Shown here in pieces: positions 56,154 to 64,000 of a stretch of DNA of 64,000 nt (positions are counted from its first letter, which is position 1; each line of letters opens with the position of its first letter). The notes under the pieces are model-generated. The model was not told the origin of the DNA, searched no databases, and saw nothing but the letters and a program-made list of their open reading frames with translations. The position numbers and the translations under genes were made by a program. The DNA is from Mucilaginibacter sp. SJ (GTDB lineage: Bacteria > Bacteroidota > Bacteroidia > Sphingobacteriales > Sphingobacteriaceae). Location: the NCBI RefSeq assembly GCF_028993635.1, contig NZ_CP118631.1, positions 4,712,001-4,776,000 on the forward strand, read 5' to 3'.

Positions 56154-57008
56154 CAGGTTGACAACATTAAAACAGGTGTCATGCTGAGGTTCTCGAAGCA
56201 TGGTGGGTTAGGCCTCTGCGCGCGACCCTTCGACAGGCTCAGGCTGACAGGCCTTTGCACTCAGGTTGACAACATTAAAACGGGTGTCACGCTGAGGTTC
56301 TCGAAGCATGGTGGTGAGGCCTCTGCGCGCGACCCTTCGACAAGCTCAGGCTGACAGGCCTTTGCACTCAGGTTGACAACATTAAAACGGGTGTCATGCT
56401 GAGGTTCTCGAAGCATGGTGGGTTAGGCCTCTGCGCGCGACCCTTCGACAAGCTCATGGTGACAGGCCTTTGCACTCAGGTTGACAACATTAAAACGGTT
56501 GTCATGCTGAGGTTCTCGAAGCATGGTGGGTTAGGCCTCTGCACGCGCCCCTTCGACAGGCTCAGGCTGACAGGCCTTTGCACTCAGGTTGACAACATTA
56601 AAACGGGTGTCATGCTGAGGTTCTCGAAGCATGGTGGGTTAGGCCTCTGCGCGCGACCCTTCGACAAGCTCAGGGTGACAGGCCTTTGCACTCAGGTTGA
56701 CAACATTAAAACGGGTGTCATGCTGAGGTTCTCGAAGCATGGTGGGTTAGGCCTCTGCACGCGACCCTTCGACAAGCTCAGGGTGATAGGCCTTTGCACT
56801 CAGGTTGACAACATTAAAACGGGTGTCATGCTGAGGTTCTCGAAGCATGGTGGGTGAGGCCTCTTCGCGCGCCCCTTCGACAAGCTCAGGGTGACAGGCC
56901 TTTGCACTCAGGTTGACAACATTAAAACGGGTGTCATGCTGAGGTTCTCGAAGCATGGTGAGGCAGGCCTCTTCGCGCGACCCTTCGACAAGCTCATGGT
57001 GACAGGCC
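56154..57008. repeat. tandem array of eight 108-bp hairpin units
   Basis: Units start at CAGGTTGACAACATTAAAAC: 56154, 56262, 56369, 56477, 56585, 56693, 56801 and 56909 (period 107-108). Each holds an inverted repeat TGTCATGCTGAGGTTCTCGA with CTTCGACAAGCTCA, so each can form a hairpin. Copies differ at a few sites (TTAGG versus TGAGG after the hairpin, AGG versus GGG). Not a CRISPR: no unique spacers. Confidence 0.9.
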
Positions 57009-57081
57009 GCTATCACTGCAACTGCCGCTGCTACTGCCACTAAAAACTAACTGCAAATGCCCACCAAAAACTGCCCACTGA

Positions 57082-58650
57082 TTATTGCAACGTTACTACC
57101 TTGTACAAAATCCATCCTTCGGTTTCGTAGGCGCGTTTATAGTTTACACCGCTGTTGAGGCGGCGGATTTCGGGGATGTACCGGTCGCTGAGCTGGGTGT
57201 AGCCGGTGAAGGGGTTTTTGGGGGTGGCTATCAGGATATAGTCGTCGTACTTGTATGGGGTTTCAATGGCCGACAGGAACGAGTTGAGCTGGTAGGGCAG
57301 GGTTAGTTTTTTGATATTGTTGGTAAAGGCCACAATGGGGTATGATACGGCATCGTCCATGAGGATGTGCGTACCGTCGGGCAGGCTATTGATATAGGCT
57401 GCTATTTCTTTGCTTTCGTTTTGATCGGTATTAGGTTCCAGCCGGCTAAGGGTGGTGATGAAGCGGCGCTCGTCGGTAATGAGCGAGTTGGTTAAAAAGG
57501 TGTAGCCGGTATATAGCTGCAGTACCATTACCAAGGCCAGACCCAGTTTAACGGCCAGCTTATTTTTGATGGTATGTACCTTAAATATGATACACAGCAG
57601 CGCCACAAATAAAAATATGAGGTAGTACTGGTAGGTGAGGAACAGCTTATCGTACTTAATGTGCAAAAACTCCACAAAGGCAAACAGGGTGAGTACGGTT
57701 AGCACGTGATAAGTGCTTTCGCGCAGCAGGTACAGGCCAAACAGTATCAGCGGACAAAAATAAATCACCCTTAATGATACCAGGATGCTGAGTTCGGGCA
57801 GCTGGTAGTTTACGGCGGTGGCGGCGGTGTCGTAATTCAGCTTGTCGACCAGTACGTTCCAGGTGGCCAGGGGGCTTTCCATAAAGTAGTTATAGTCGCT
57901 GGCGTGGGTTTGGTTAAGCAGCTTGTAGCAAACAAGGGATACCACGGGCAGGATAAACAGGATCACGTAAATGGCAAAAGTTTTATTGATAAGCTTACGT
58001 CTTAACGACGGACTGTTAAAGCTCATGAACAGCCTGAAAATGGATTCCTTTTCGCCCAGGTTAAGGCTGGCCAGCGTGATGGACAGCACCAGCGGAATAA
58101 AGAACAGGGTAAGCCAGATGAAGCGGTAATCGCAAAAAATGAGCATCACCAAACACATACTGGCTATGGATACGTGGAAGGTGGTGTTTGAGCGGTAAAA
58201 CTTAAGCAGGTTAAGGAAAAACAGGTATACGAAGATCACTACCAGGTAAATGGCCTTGCCCGAGCAGGCCATGTAAATGATACCGGGATGCAGCAAAAAT
58301 AGCAGGGCCACCATGATGAGGTAAAAATCATCCTTCACCCTGATAACAAACGAGCGCGAAATAAGATAAAAGAAGCCCGCCGTACCCAGCGCCGATGCGA
58401 TGACCGGGGCGAGGTAACTGTTTACCCACGAAAATATAAGCGAGGAGTAAAAGGGCAGCAGCGGGGCGGTTAAGCCCATTACCTTAAGGCGGTTGCCCAG
58501 CCCCTCAAACACGATCTTTGTTTTTTCGACATAAAAAAGGCTTTCCTGGTTATAATAGCCTAAGTGGTTAAGGTATACGCCGATAACCAGGTACCAGGCG
58601 GCCAGCACCAGGGTAAATATAAACAGGTATGTACTTTTGGCAATTTTCAT
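57082..58650 (-). CDS. polytopic membrane protein of the exopolysaccharide operon
   Basis: 522 residues with roughly eleven hydrophobic segments between residues 5 and 400, then a soluble C-terminal domain (about 410-522) containing SLPDGTHILMDDAVSYPIVA. The layout resembles GT39/ArnT-type glycosyltransferases or polymerases, but no diagnostic motif was seen. It overlaps the upstream GT gene by 4 bp (ATGA) and is the last gene in a leftward operon, so a role in polymer assembly or modification is inferred. Confidence 0.6.
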   Translation of the reverse strand: MKIAKSTYLFIFTLVLAAWYLVIGVYLNHLGYYNQESLFYVEKTKIVFEGLGNRLKVMGLTAPLLPFYSSLIFSWVNSYLAPVIASALGTAGFFYLISRSFVIRVKDDFYLIMVALLFLLHPGIIYMACSGKAIYLVVIFVYLFFLNLLKFYRSNTTFHVSIASMCLVMLIFCDYRFIWLTLFFIPLVLSITLASLNLGEKESIFRLFMSFNSPSLRRKLINKTFAIYVILFILPVVSLVCYKLLNQTHASDYNYFMESPLATWNVLVDKLNYDTAATAVNYQLPELSILVSLRVIYFCPLILFGLYLLRESTYHVLTVLTLFAFVEFLHIKYDKLFLTYQYYLIFLFVALLCIIFKVHTIKNKLAVKLGLALVMVLQLYTGYTFLTNSLITDERRFITTLSRLEPNTDQNESKEIAAYINSLPDGTHILMDDAVSYPIVAFTNNIKKLTLPYQLNSFLSAIETPYKYDDYILIATPKNPFTGYTQLSDRYIPEIRRLNSGVNYKRAYETEGWILYKVVTLQ

Positions 58651-60500
58651 TTAATAACGTTTGTGGGGTTATTAACCTTACTTAAACCGTGGTTGGTTTT
58701 TTCCCAGTAAAACGGATTGGTGATAAGCTGGTACAGGCCCATATAGGCTGCTACCGAGTGCATGAGCCAGTAAACCGGGTTGGCTATGGCAAACAAAATG
58801 AGCTCGAAATAGCGGCGTTTAAATACGGCCATCATGTTGATATAGATCATGAGGATATTACCCACCATGAGGTTAAATATCGACATGAACAGCACCCAGT
58901 CCGGAAACAAATTGCGGATGGTTGAAAAATCAAATATGAGGTAACAGATAAAGATGATGAGCAGCACCGGGTAAATTAAAAAGGTGGCTGATGTGGCGCC
59001 GATGAAAAAGTTAAAACCCAGGAAACCGCGAAAGCCTATTTTACGGATGAGGGCCGGCGGGTTGCGCATGTGCACCAGGTAGGTTTGCATGTAGCCCTTG
59101 ATCCAGCGCGAGCGCTGGCGGATCCAGTTCCAGAAGTTATTATTGGCTTCCTCGTACGTGGTGGAGTTTACTATGGCCACCTTATAGCCTTTGGCATAGG
59201 CGCGTACGCCAAGGTCGGCATCCTCGGTTACGTTAAAGGGGTCCCAGGCGCCAAGCTCAATCAGCGCGTCCATTTTAAAGTGGTTGCTGGTGCCGCCAAG
59301 CGGGATGGGGATATCCAGCGTATCCAAACCGGGCAGCATATAATCAAACCAGTACGAATACTCGAGGGTGAACATCCGGGTAAGGAAGTTTTCGTTGCGG
59401 TTAAAGTAGTTTAAGGCGCTTTGGATGCAGATATAGTTTTCGGGCAGCTTATGAAACAGGGCCACCACTTTTTTAAGCTGATCGGTATCGGGGATATCCT
59501 CGGCATCATAAATGGTGAGGTACTGGCCCCTCGAAAAATGCAGGCCGTAGTTGCAGGCCTTCGGTTTGGTTTTGGGCATGTGGAAAGGCACCACAATAAC
59601 TTCAAACACAGAGGGGAAATCGAGGTTTTTTACGGCGTTTAATGTTTTATCATCATCTTCTTCAATAAGCAGTTTGATATCCAGCTGCTGGCGCGGATAG
59701 TCGAGGCTTTGCAGGTTCCAGATGAGTTTTTTGATCAGCTTATCTTCCTTGTAAACGGGCAGCAGGATGGTGTATACCGGAAGTTCATCGTTTACGATAG
59801 TGCGCAAATCATCTTTGGTGACGGCCTGGTGCAGCTCAAACCGGGAGCCTACCAGCGCCAAAAACAATTTGAAGATAATGGCGATGAGGAAAAACGAGCT
59901 GATGATTAAGTTAATGGTGATGGATACATTTTTAAAGTTGAGGAAAAGGCCGATGGCGGTAATGCCCCACAAGGCAAAAATGAAAACAAGCTGTGATGTG
60001 GTGAACGTTGTTGAGGCCGAGCTTTTAGGGTCGCGCTTAAGGAGTTCAAAAACGGATGCCTTCACATATTTTTGCCCGGTAAGCTTGTGGCTTAGCCAGG
60101 TGATCTCCAGGTCGGATGCTACGATGACTTCGGGTTCCATGTCATAGGTAAACCTTACAAAATCAAGGAAGAGTTCATTGCCGGGGTCGGCCATAACGGT
60201 AACCACCTTATTGTTTTCGATGCGGAGGGGAAGGCCCAACTGGTCGTTGGCAAATTTAAGGTCAACCTGGTCGAGGATTTTCTGGTCGAAGGCTTCCTGG
60301 CGGATTTCGGCAAAGTGGTAGCCCGCGTTGCCTAAGGCGCGTTCATAGTTTTTGCGGGAAACATAGCCGAAGTTAAGGGCTATTTTGAGGTATGACATAC
60401 CCGATCTTTCCGAAAAAGCATGGATCTTTTCCTGGTCGGCCGGCGAAATAAATCCGTGGGCAACCAAAATTTCAGGAACAGAAATACTCAATGTATCCAT
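58647..60500 (-). CDS. cellulose-synthase-like GT2 with N-terminal MshEN-like domain
   Basis: 617 residues. Residues about 5-145 form a T2SSE_N/MshEN-like region (PEILVAHGFISPADQEKI, then SYLKIALNFGYVSRKNYERA); MshEN domains in MshE and NfrB bind c-di-GMP, but the RLG of the consensus is not present here. Two helices follow (about 168-216). The GT2 core has VYTILLPVYKE (242-252), DAED (332-335), TEDAD (425-429) and QRSRW (462-466), as in BcsA. Four more helices lie at about 485-600. It is probably the synthase of a beta-glycan. It lacks PilZ, so any c-di-GMP control must act through the N terminus. Confidence 0.85.
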   Translation of the reverse strand: MDTLSISVPEILVAHGFISPADQEKIHAFSERSGMSYLKIALNFGYVSRKNYERALGNAGYHFAEIRQEAFDQKILDQVDLKFANDQLGLPLRIENNKVVTVMADPGNELFLDFVRFTYDMEPEVIVASDLEITWLSHKLTGQKYVKASVFELLKRDPKSSASTTFTTSQLVFIFALWGITAIGLFLNFKNVSITINLIISSFFLIAIIFKLFLALVGSRFELHQAVTKDDLRTIVNDELPVYTILLPVYKEDKLIKKLIWNLQSLDYPRQQLDIKLLIEEDDDKTLNAVKNLDFPSVFEVIVVPFHMPKTKPKACNYGLHFSRGQYLTIYDAEDIPDTDQLKKVVALFHKLPENYICIQSALNYFNRNENFLTRMFTLEYSYWFDYMLPGLDTLDIPIPLGGTSNHFKMDALIELGAWDPFNVTEDADLGVRAYAKGYKVAIVNSTTYEEANNNFWNWIRQRSRWIKGYMQTYLVHMRNPPALIRKIGFRGFLGFNFFIGATSATFLIYPVLLIIFICYLIFDFSTIRNLFPDWVLFMSIFNLMVGNILMIYINMMAVFKRRYFELILFAIANPVYWLMHSVAAYMGLYQLITNPFYWEKTNHGLSKVNNPTNVIK

Positions 60501-60516
60501 ATTAGGTGTTTTATAA

Positions 60517-60667
60517 CCTCACCCCCCGCCCTCTCCAAAGGAGAGGGAGCTCTTTTTTTTTAAAAGCCTTCTCCTTTGGAGAGGGAGCCGGTTTGTTACT
60601 GTATTTATGATGATGCCTTAGCGTCATTTTCTTAAAACCCTCTCCTTTGGAGAGGGCAGGGTGAGGT
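60517..60667. repeat. CTCTCC/GGAGAG palindromic element
   Basis: Three copies of a CTCTCCTTTGGAGAG palindrome (about 60530-60547, 60570-60585 and 60640-60655), with outer arms CCTCACCC and GGGTGAGG. It lies between the BcsB-like and GT2 genes and may form a hairpin that tunes operon expression. Confidence 0.75.
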
Positions 60668-60668
60668 A

Positions 60669-62765
60669 TTAATCGTTAAACAGATCCTGCGATTTTTGAA
60701 CTTTTGACCGCACATACAGGAACGAAAGCAGGATCAGGATCAGGATGCCTAACAATATATACAGGTTATAGCTGTCCCAGAAACGGGTAAGGCCGCTCTT
60801 GGTATCGATGTACTCCAGGTTTTCGCTGGATTTGTTGATGTTGAACAGGTATTTGTTGGAGTTAACATCCGAGATACAAACATTGCTCGACAGGGTTGAA
60901 AGCTGCTCGGTAATGGATTTGGATACCGCCAGGAAAGCTTCAGAAACATGCGTGCCGGTAGCGGTAAGCACCAGGGTAGCATTGTTGCTTACGCCGTAAA
61001 ATATTTGCGCCAGGCCGTTTGATACCGTATCCGAAAGCGAGTAAACCGGGCTATTATTATCGGTGTTGTACAGCCTGAAGTTCCTGTCGAACTTGATTGG
61101 TGCATCGCGAAACTCCTTAAGTACTTTATCATCTTTTGATAGCAGGGCTATGATATTGTATTGCTTCAGATCAGTTTGCTTCAAATCTTTCGAGTAAACA
61201 AACTCGGGGAAGTTATTGGCGTTGATGTTATTGTTAAGCTCATAAATGATCTCGCCCATAGCACCGGCGGCATATTTGGCGTATTCCTCGCTTACTACAA
61301 TTTTGGTAGTGCCGTTGTTAAAGGCCTCGGGATACTGGTAAAAGCTCAGGTCGCTGGTGATGAAGGGGTTTTTTGATTCGAGGTATGATTTGTCAACGTC
61401 AACTTCGGCAAAAAAGTTGGTGAAGCTGTTGCGGCAGTTGCCATTGGTAGGGTAAAACCTAAATTCGGCCTCCAGTGTGTTGTATTTATGGTGCTGGTAA
61501 CGGTTAATGGTGATAGAGCTGTTCAGCTTGCCCGATGCATCCAGTTTTTCGCTGCTGATAAGTAAGCCGTTAAGGTATATGTTGAAGAAACCGCGGTCGC
61601 CGGGGGCAAGGCCGCTGTAATTGGCAACAAAACGGATCTCCACTTCTTTAGGGGTGAAGCTGAAATCACTGTTTTTAAAGCTGTAAGCGCTTTTTAACGA
61701 GCCAATGCCCGACAGGAAGTCGCTCACGCCGCCAATTTGCTTTAAGGATAGCTTTGAACGGTTTTCGTCGATAGTTTTAAAGAAGGTGTTCTCGGCCTTG
61801 TTGATCAGCAGGTAATCGCCATAGGTTGAGTTAAGGATATTCATGTTGCCCAGGGCGGTTATGGCCTTTTCATAGCCGGTATCATCGCCGCCGGTAACAA
61901 ACAGCACCTCTTTGGGCGATTGCTCCTGCGTTACGGTTTTAACCGGCACAAACCGGCCTTTTACATCAACCATGTGCACAATGGTATCAGTGAGCAGGCT
62001 TACTGATTTATGCAGGTAGAATAAACCCTGCGTATTTTGCGGGGTAACTTTTACCAATGCGCGCGCATCGGCCGGTAATTTATCAATGGCGCCTACCCTG
62101 ATGTAGTTACGAACGCTGTCGGGCAGTTTGCTTTCTTCGTAAACGGCAATCTCACGTGTTTGGGTCTTTTTTAACCTTGAATAGGCCCAGGCTACGGCCT
62201 TAAGGTCGTGCAGGCTTGGGTTTGACGGGTAAACGATAGCTTTTTTGGAGTCAAAGCAGTTGCTGATATTTACGTTATCAAAAAAGTTTTTATTGCTTTT
62301 AACCAGCGACAGGTAGGAGTAGTTTTTGATCCTTAACCACATCGCCGGGTTATCCAGGTCTTTACACTGGTCATCGGTAATGGTGAGCAGGGTTTTGATC
62401 TGGATCTTGAGGAATTTATCGGGGCTCAGGTCGGCGCGGCTCAGGTTAAGGGTGATCTTCTGGATAGAATCGGGGCCCAGGTGGCTGCTGTATGCCGGTT
62501 TGTTATTAATAACCAGGTTAATGTACGAATGCGATTTTATCAATGCCTGCGACGGTTCAAAAAATAAAACCAGTTTACTGCCATTCATTTCAATCAAAGG
62601 GGTGACCTTGAAGTAAAATGAAATAGCGCCGCTCATGCCGTATACCACCTCATCGTCATGGCCGTAGGCTTTAAAGGATGCAATGCTGTTGCCCTGAGCC
62701 TGCGAAGCCGTGTTGAATAATAGGATAAAGGCTAATAAGGTAAAAAACTTATTCATTGATATCAA
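60669..62765 (-). CDS. BcsB-like cellulose synthase regulatory subunit
   Basis: 698 residues with a signal peptide (ending SQAQG, about residue 25) and one C-terminal transmembrane helix (about 668-690; YNLYILLGILILILLSFLYV). The long periplasmic part fits the BcsB family (PF03170), which partners the synthase and guides the nascent glucan. It ends at RSKVQKSQDLFND, short and cytoplasmic. It starts 2 bp after the kinase stop. ATG at 62765; another Met at codon 4 is possible. Confidence 0.8.
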   Translation of the reverse strand: MISMNKFFTLLAFILLFNTASQAQGNSIASFKAYGHDDEVVYGMSGAISFYFKVTPLIEMNGSKLVLFFEPSQALIKSHSYINLVINNKPAYSSHLGPDSIQKITLNLSRADLSPDKFLKIQIKTLLTITDDQCKDLDNPAMWLRIKNYSYLSLVKSNKNFFDNVNISNCFDSKKAIVYPSNPSLHDLKAVAWAYSRLKKTQTREIAVYEESKLPDSVRNYIRVGAIDKLPADARALVKVTPQNTQGLFYLHKSVSLLTDTIVHMVDVKGRFVPVKTVTQEQSPKEVLFVTGGDDTGYEKAITALGNMNILNSTYGDYLLINKAENTFFKTIDENRSKLSLKQIGGVSDFLSGIGSLKSAYSFKNSDFSFTPKEVEIRFVANYSGLAPGDRGFFNIYLNGLLISSEKLDASGKLNSSITINRYQHHKYNTLEAEFRFYPTNGNCRNSFTNFFAEVDVDKSYLESKNPFITSDLSFYQYPEAFNNGTTKIVVSEEYAKYAAGAMGEIIYELNNNINANNFPEFVYSKDLKQTDLKQYNIIALLSKDDKVLKEFRDAPIKFDRNFRLYNTDNNSPVYSLSDTVSNGLAQIFYGVSNNATLVLTATGTHVSEAFLAVSKSITEQLSTLSSNVCISDVNSNKYLFNINKSSENLEYIDTKSGLTRFWDSYNLYILLGILILILLSFLYVRSKVQKSQDLFND

Positions 62766-62767
62766 TA

Positions 62768-64000
62768 TTAATTTATTACGTAAAATTCTACTCTGAAATA
62801 ATTACCGTTGTCATTACTGCGGTAGCTGAGCTCGCCGCCCATTTCTTGGGTCATCAGCTTGGCAATTGATAAGCCCAAACCCAGGCGGCTTTCCGTAACG
62901 CCGTGAGTATCGTTAAGGGTTTTAAGCTTGTTGAACATCATGTCCAGCTCCTGTTGGCCTATGGCTATACCTTCGTCAATGATCTCGAAAACAAAACGCT
63001 GGCGCTGCAGGCTGGTTACTACCTTAATGCTGTTATTGGTTTGCGAAAATTTGATGGCGTTTGATAGCAGGTTTTGAAACACCTGGCCGGCAAATACTTT
63101 GTCGAGCCGCACGTTGAGGGGCAGCTTCAGGATATTATCAACCAGGTGGATGTTTTTCATGAGGGCAGTTTCGTACAGGCCTTTAAAAACATGCATCACT
63201 TCAACGTTGATATCAAAGATCTCCATGTTGAATTTCATATCCGGCGATTCGATCTCCTTAACATCCATCAGCTTGTTGAGCATATACTGCATCTTATCGG
63301 CCGATTCGGCGATGTAGCCCACAAATTCTTTCTGGTCGGTGCTCAGCCTGAAATCTTCCTCCCTGATCATGTTGTTGCTCATTATAATAGAGCCAATGAG
63401 GTTTTTAAGGTCGTGTCCGGCAATATTGATAAAGCTGTTCTTCTGGCTGTCGAGCTTGCGGAGCTGCTCATACTGATGATCGATGAGGTTATTTTTTTCG
63501 TTGATATCCTTGTTTTGCTGTTTAAGCTGCTCGTTTGATTTTTCGATCATGATCTGCGCGCGTACTTCACGCTGAATCACCTTATAACGCGCCCCGGGTA
63601 TTAAGCAGGAGATGCCCGAGATGATAAAAAAGATCTGCCCGCCGTTGCTTAAAACGAGGTCGAGGTTGTATTCGCTTAGCAGGTTAAAGAAAATGGCCAG
63701 TAACAATAGCGCCATTAAGGTTTGGATAATGGAGTTTAAAGGCTCCCAAAAAACCTGCAGGTTAAAAAACAGCAGGGTGGTAGCAAACAGCATAAAGTAA
63801 ATGGTCAGGAACTGAATGTTTACCAGGTTGCATAATATAGCTGCCGTTACCGAAAGCATAAAGAAACTGATATGCAATAATATGCGGTAACTAAATTGTT
63901 TATGCTGAAAATAACTGAACAGGCCGTATATAATAAGGATAGTGATAATGCGGATAATAAAAAACTGCAGCCAGTAGTTTGTAGCGTAAATAAAATCAAC
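62768..64000 (-). CDS. sensor histidine kinase (5' end beyond the window)
   Basis: The frame is open to the right edge, so the start lies outside; the TTG at 63875-63877 is not the real start. Visible N-terminal part: several hydrophobic helices, then a helical linker, then the HisKA H-box FINIAGHDLKNLIGS, N box NLLSNAIKFS, G1 IDEGIAIGQ (the usual DxGxG is altered) and G2 RLGLGLSIAKLM. No receiver domain is attached. As first visible gene of the operon it is likely to sense an envelope or environmental cue for polysaccharide control. Confidence 0.88.
   Translation of the reverse strand, partial: VDFIYATNYWLQFFIIRIITILIIYGLFSYFQHKQFSYRILLHISFFMLSVTAAILCNLVNIQFLTIYFMLFATTLLFFNLQVFWEPLNSIIQTLMALLLLAIFFNLLSEYNLDLVLSNGGQIFFIISGISCLIPGARYKVIQREVRAQIMIEKSNEQLKQQNKDINEKNNLIDHQYEQLRKLDSQKNSFINIAGHDLKNLIGSIIMSNNMIREEDFRLSTDQKEFVGYIAESADKMQYMLNKLMDVKEIESPDMKFNMEIFDINVEVMHVFKGLYETALMKNIHLVDNILKLPLNVRLDKVFAGQVFQNLLSNAIKFSQTNNSIKVVTSLQRQRFVFEIIDEGIAIGQQELDMMFNKLKTLNDTHGVTESRLGLGLSIAKLMTQEMGGELSYRSNDNGNYFRVEFYVIN

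Noticed and set aside
56396..56857. 153-aa ORF with a 36-aa internal repeat
   Set aside because: It is the tandem 108-bp hairpin array read in one frame; the open frame follows from the unit length being a multiple of three. No start signal and no family match.
56154..57008. CRISPR array
   Set aside because: The repeated unit is 108 bp throughout with no unique spacers, and no cas gene is present.

Overview
The window is chromosomal DNA from a Bacteroidota bacterium, most likely a Sphingobacteriaceae member close to Mucilaginibacter. Evidence: the 16S sequence type; promoters of the TAnnTTTG (-7) / TTTG (-33) kind; gliding-type GldA/GldFG transporters; a 6S-Flavo-like RNA after zapA; a bamD-rpoZ-coaBC-DUF4835 operon; an Oar-like TonB receptor; and many dispersed palindromic intergenic repeats. 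No database search was possible, so family names rest on motif recognition.

Layout. 0-38 kb is mostly core genome: a catalytically dead M16 peptidase subunit, an AI-2E family permease, glycyl-tRNA synthetase, a flavin reductase, gldA, gldFG, dnaN, lipoproteins, a yefM-yoeB toxin-antitoxin pair with its TGTACA operator, rpsT, radC, pheT, zapA, a 6S-like RNA, rny, an Oar-like receptor, a bifunctional lipid acyltransferase, apt, and the coaBC/rpoZ/bamD operon. The gaps at 2.7-3.5 kb and 5.1-6.6 kb are full of dispersed repeats. 38.6-44.8 kb is a complete rRNA operon: three tandem promoters, 16S, tRNA-Ile(GAT), tRNA-Ala(TGC), 23S, 5S, terminator, with both rRNA-processing stems readable in the flanks.

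44.9-57.0 kb is accessory. An ISL3/ISAon1-like element (45106-46544, 8-bp target duplication GAGAAAAG) sits in the 3' end of a small gene whose original reading frame can be restored exactly. Next come an iteron-like cluster and a RepA/AAA ATPase, then an AT-rich eight-gene operon (48306-53568). The operon holds an acyl-carrier-protein-like protein, an XRE regulator, an ImmA/IrrE protease, a thymidylate-synthase-like protein, a protein resembling the helical 5-hmdU-kinase / alpha-glutamyl-putrescinyl-thymine pyrophosphorylase family, a membrane-anchored dCTP-deaminase/dUTPase-like protein, a MazG-like protein and an AcpS-type phosphopantetheinyl transferase. It looks like a phage-style thymine-hypermodification gene set joined to a dedicated carrier protein and its activating enzyme, under a protease-controlled switch. 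It is the strongest candidate here for an undescribed system (DNA modification or anti-phage defence). The island ends in nested repeats, an IS110 element with a likely bridge-RNA region, and an eight-unit 108-bp hairpin array.

57.0-64.0 kb is a leftward exopolysaccharide operon: histidine kinase (running off the window), BcsB-like protein, a cellulose-synthase-like GT2 with an N-terminal MshEN-like domain, and a polytopic membrane protein.
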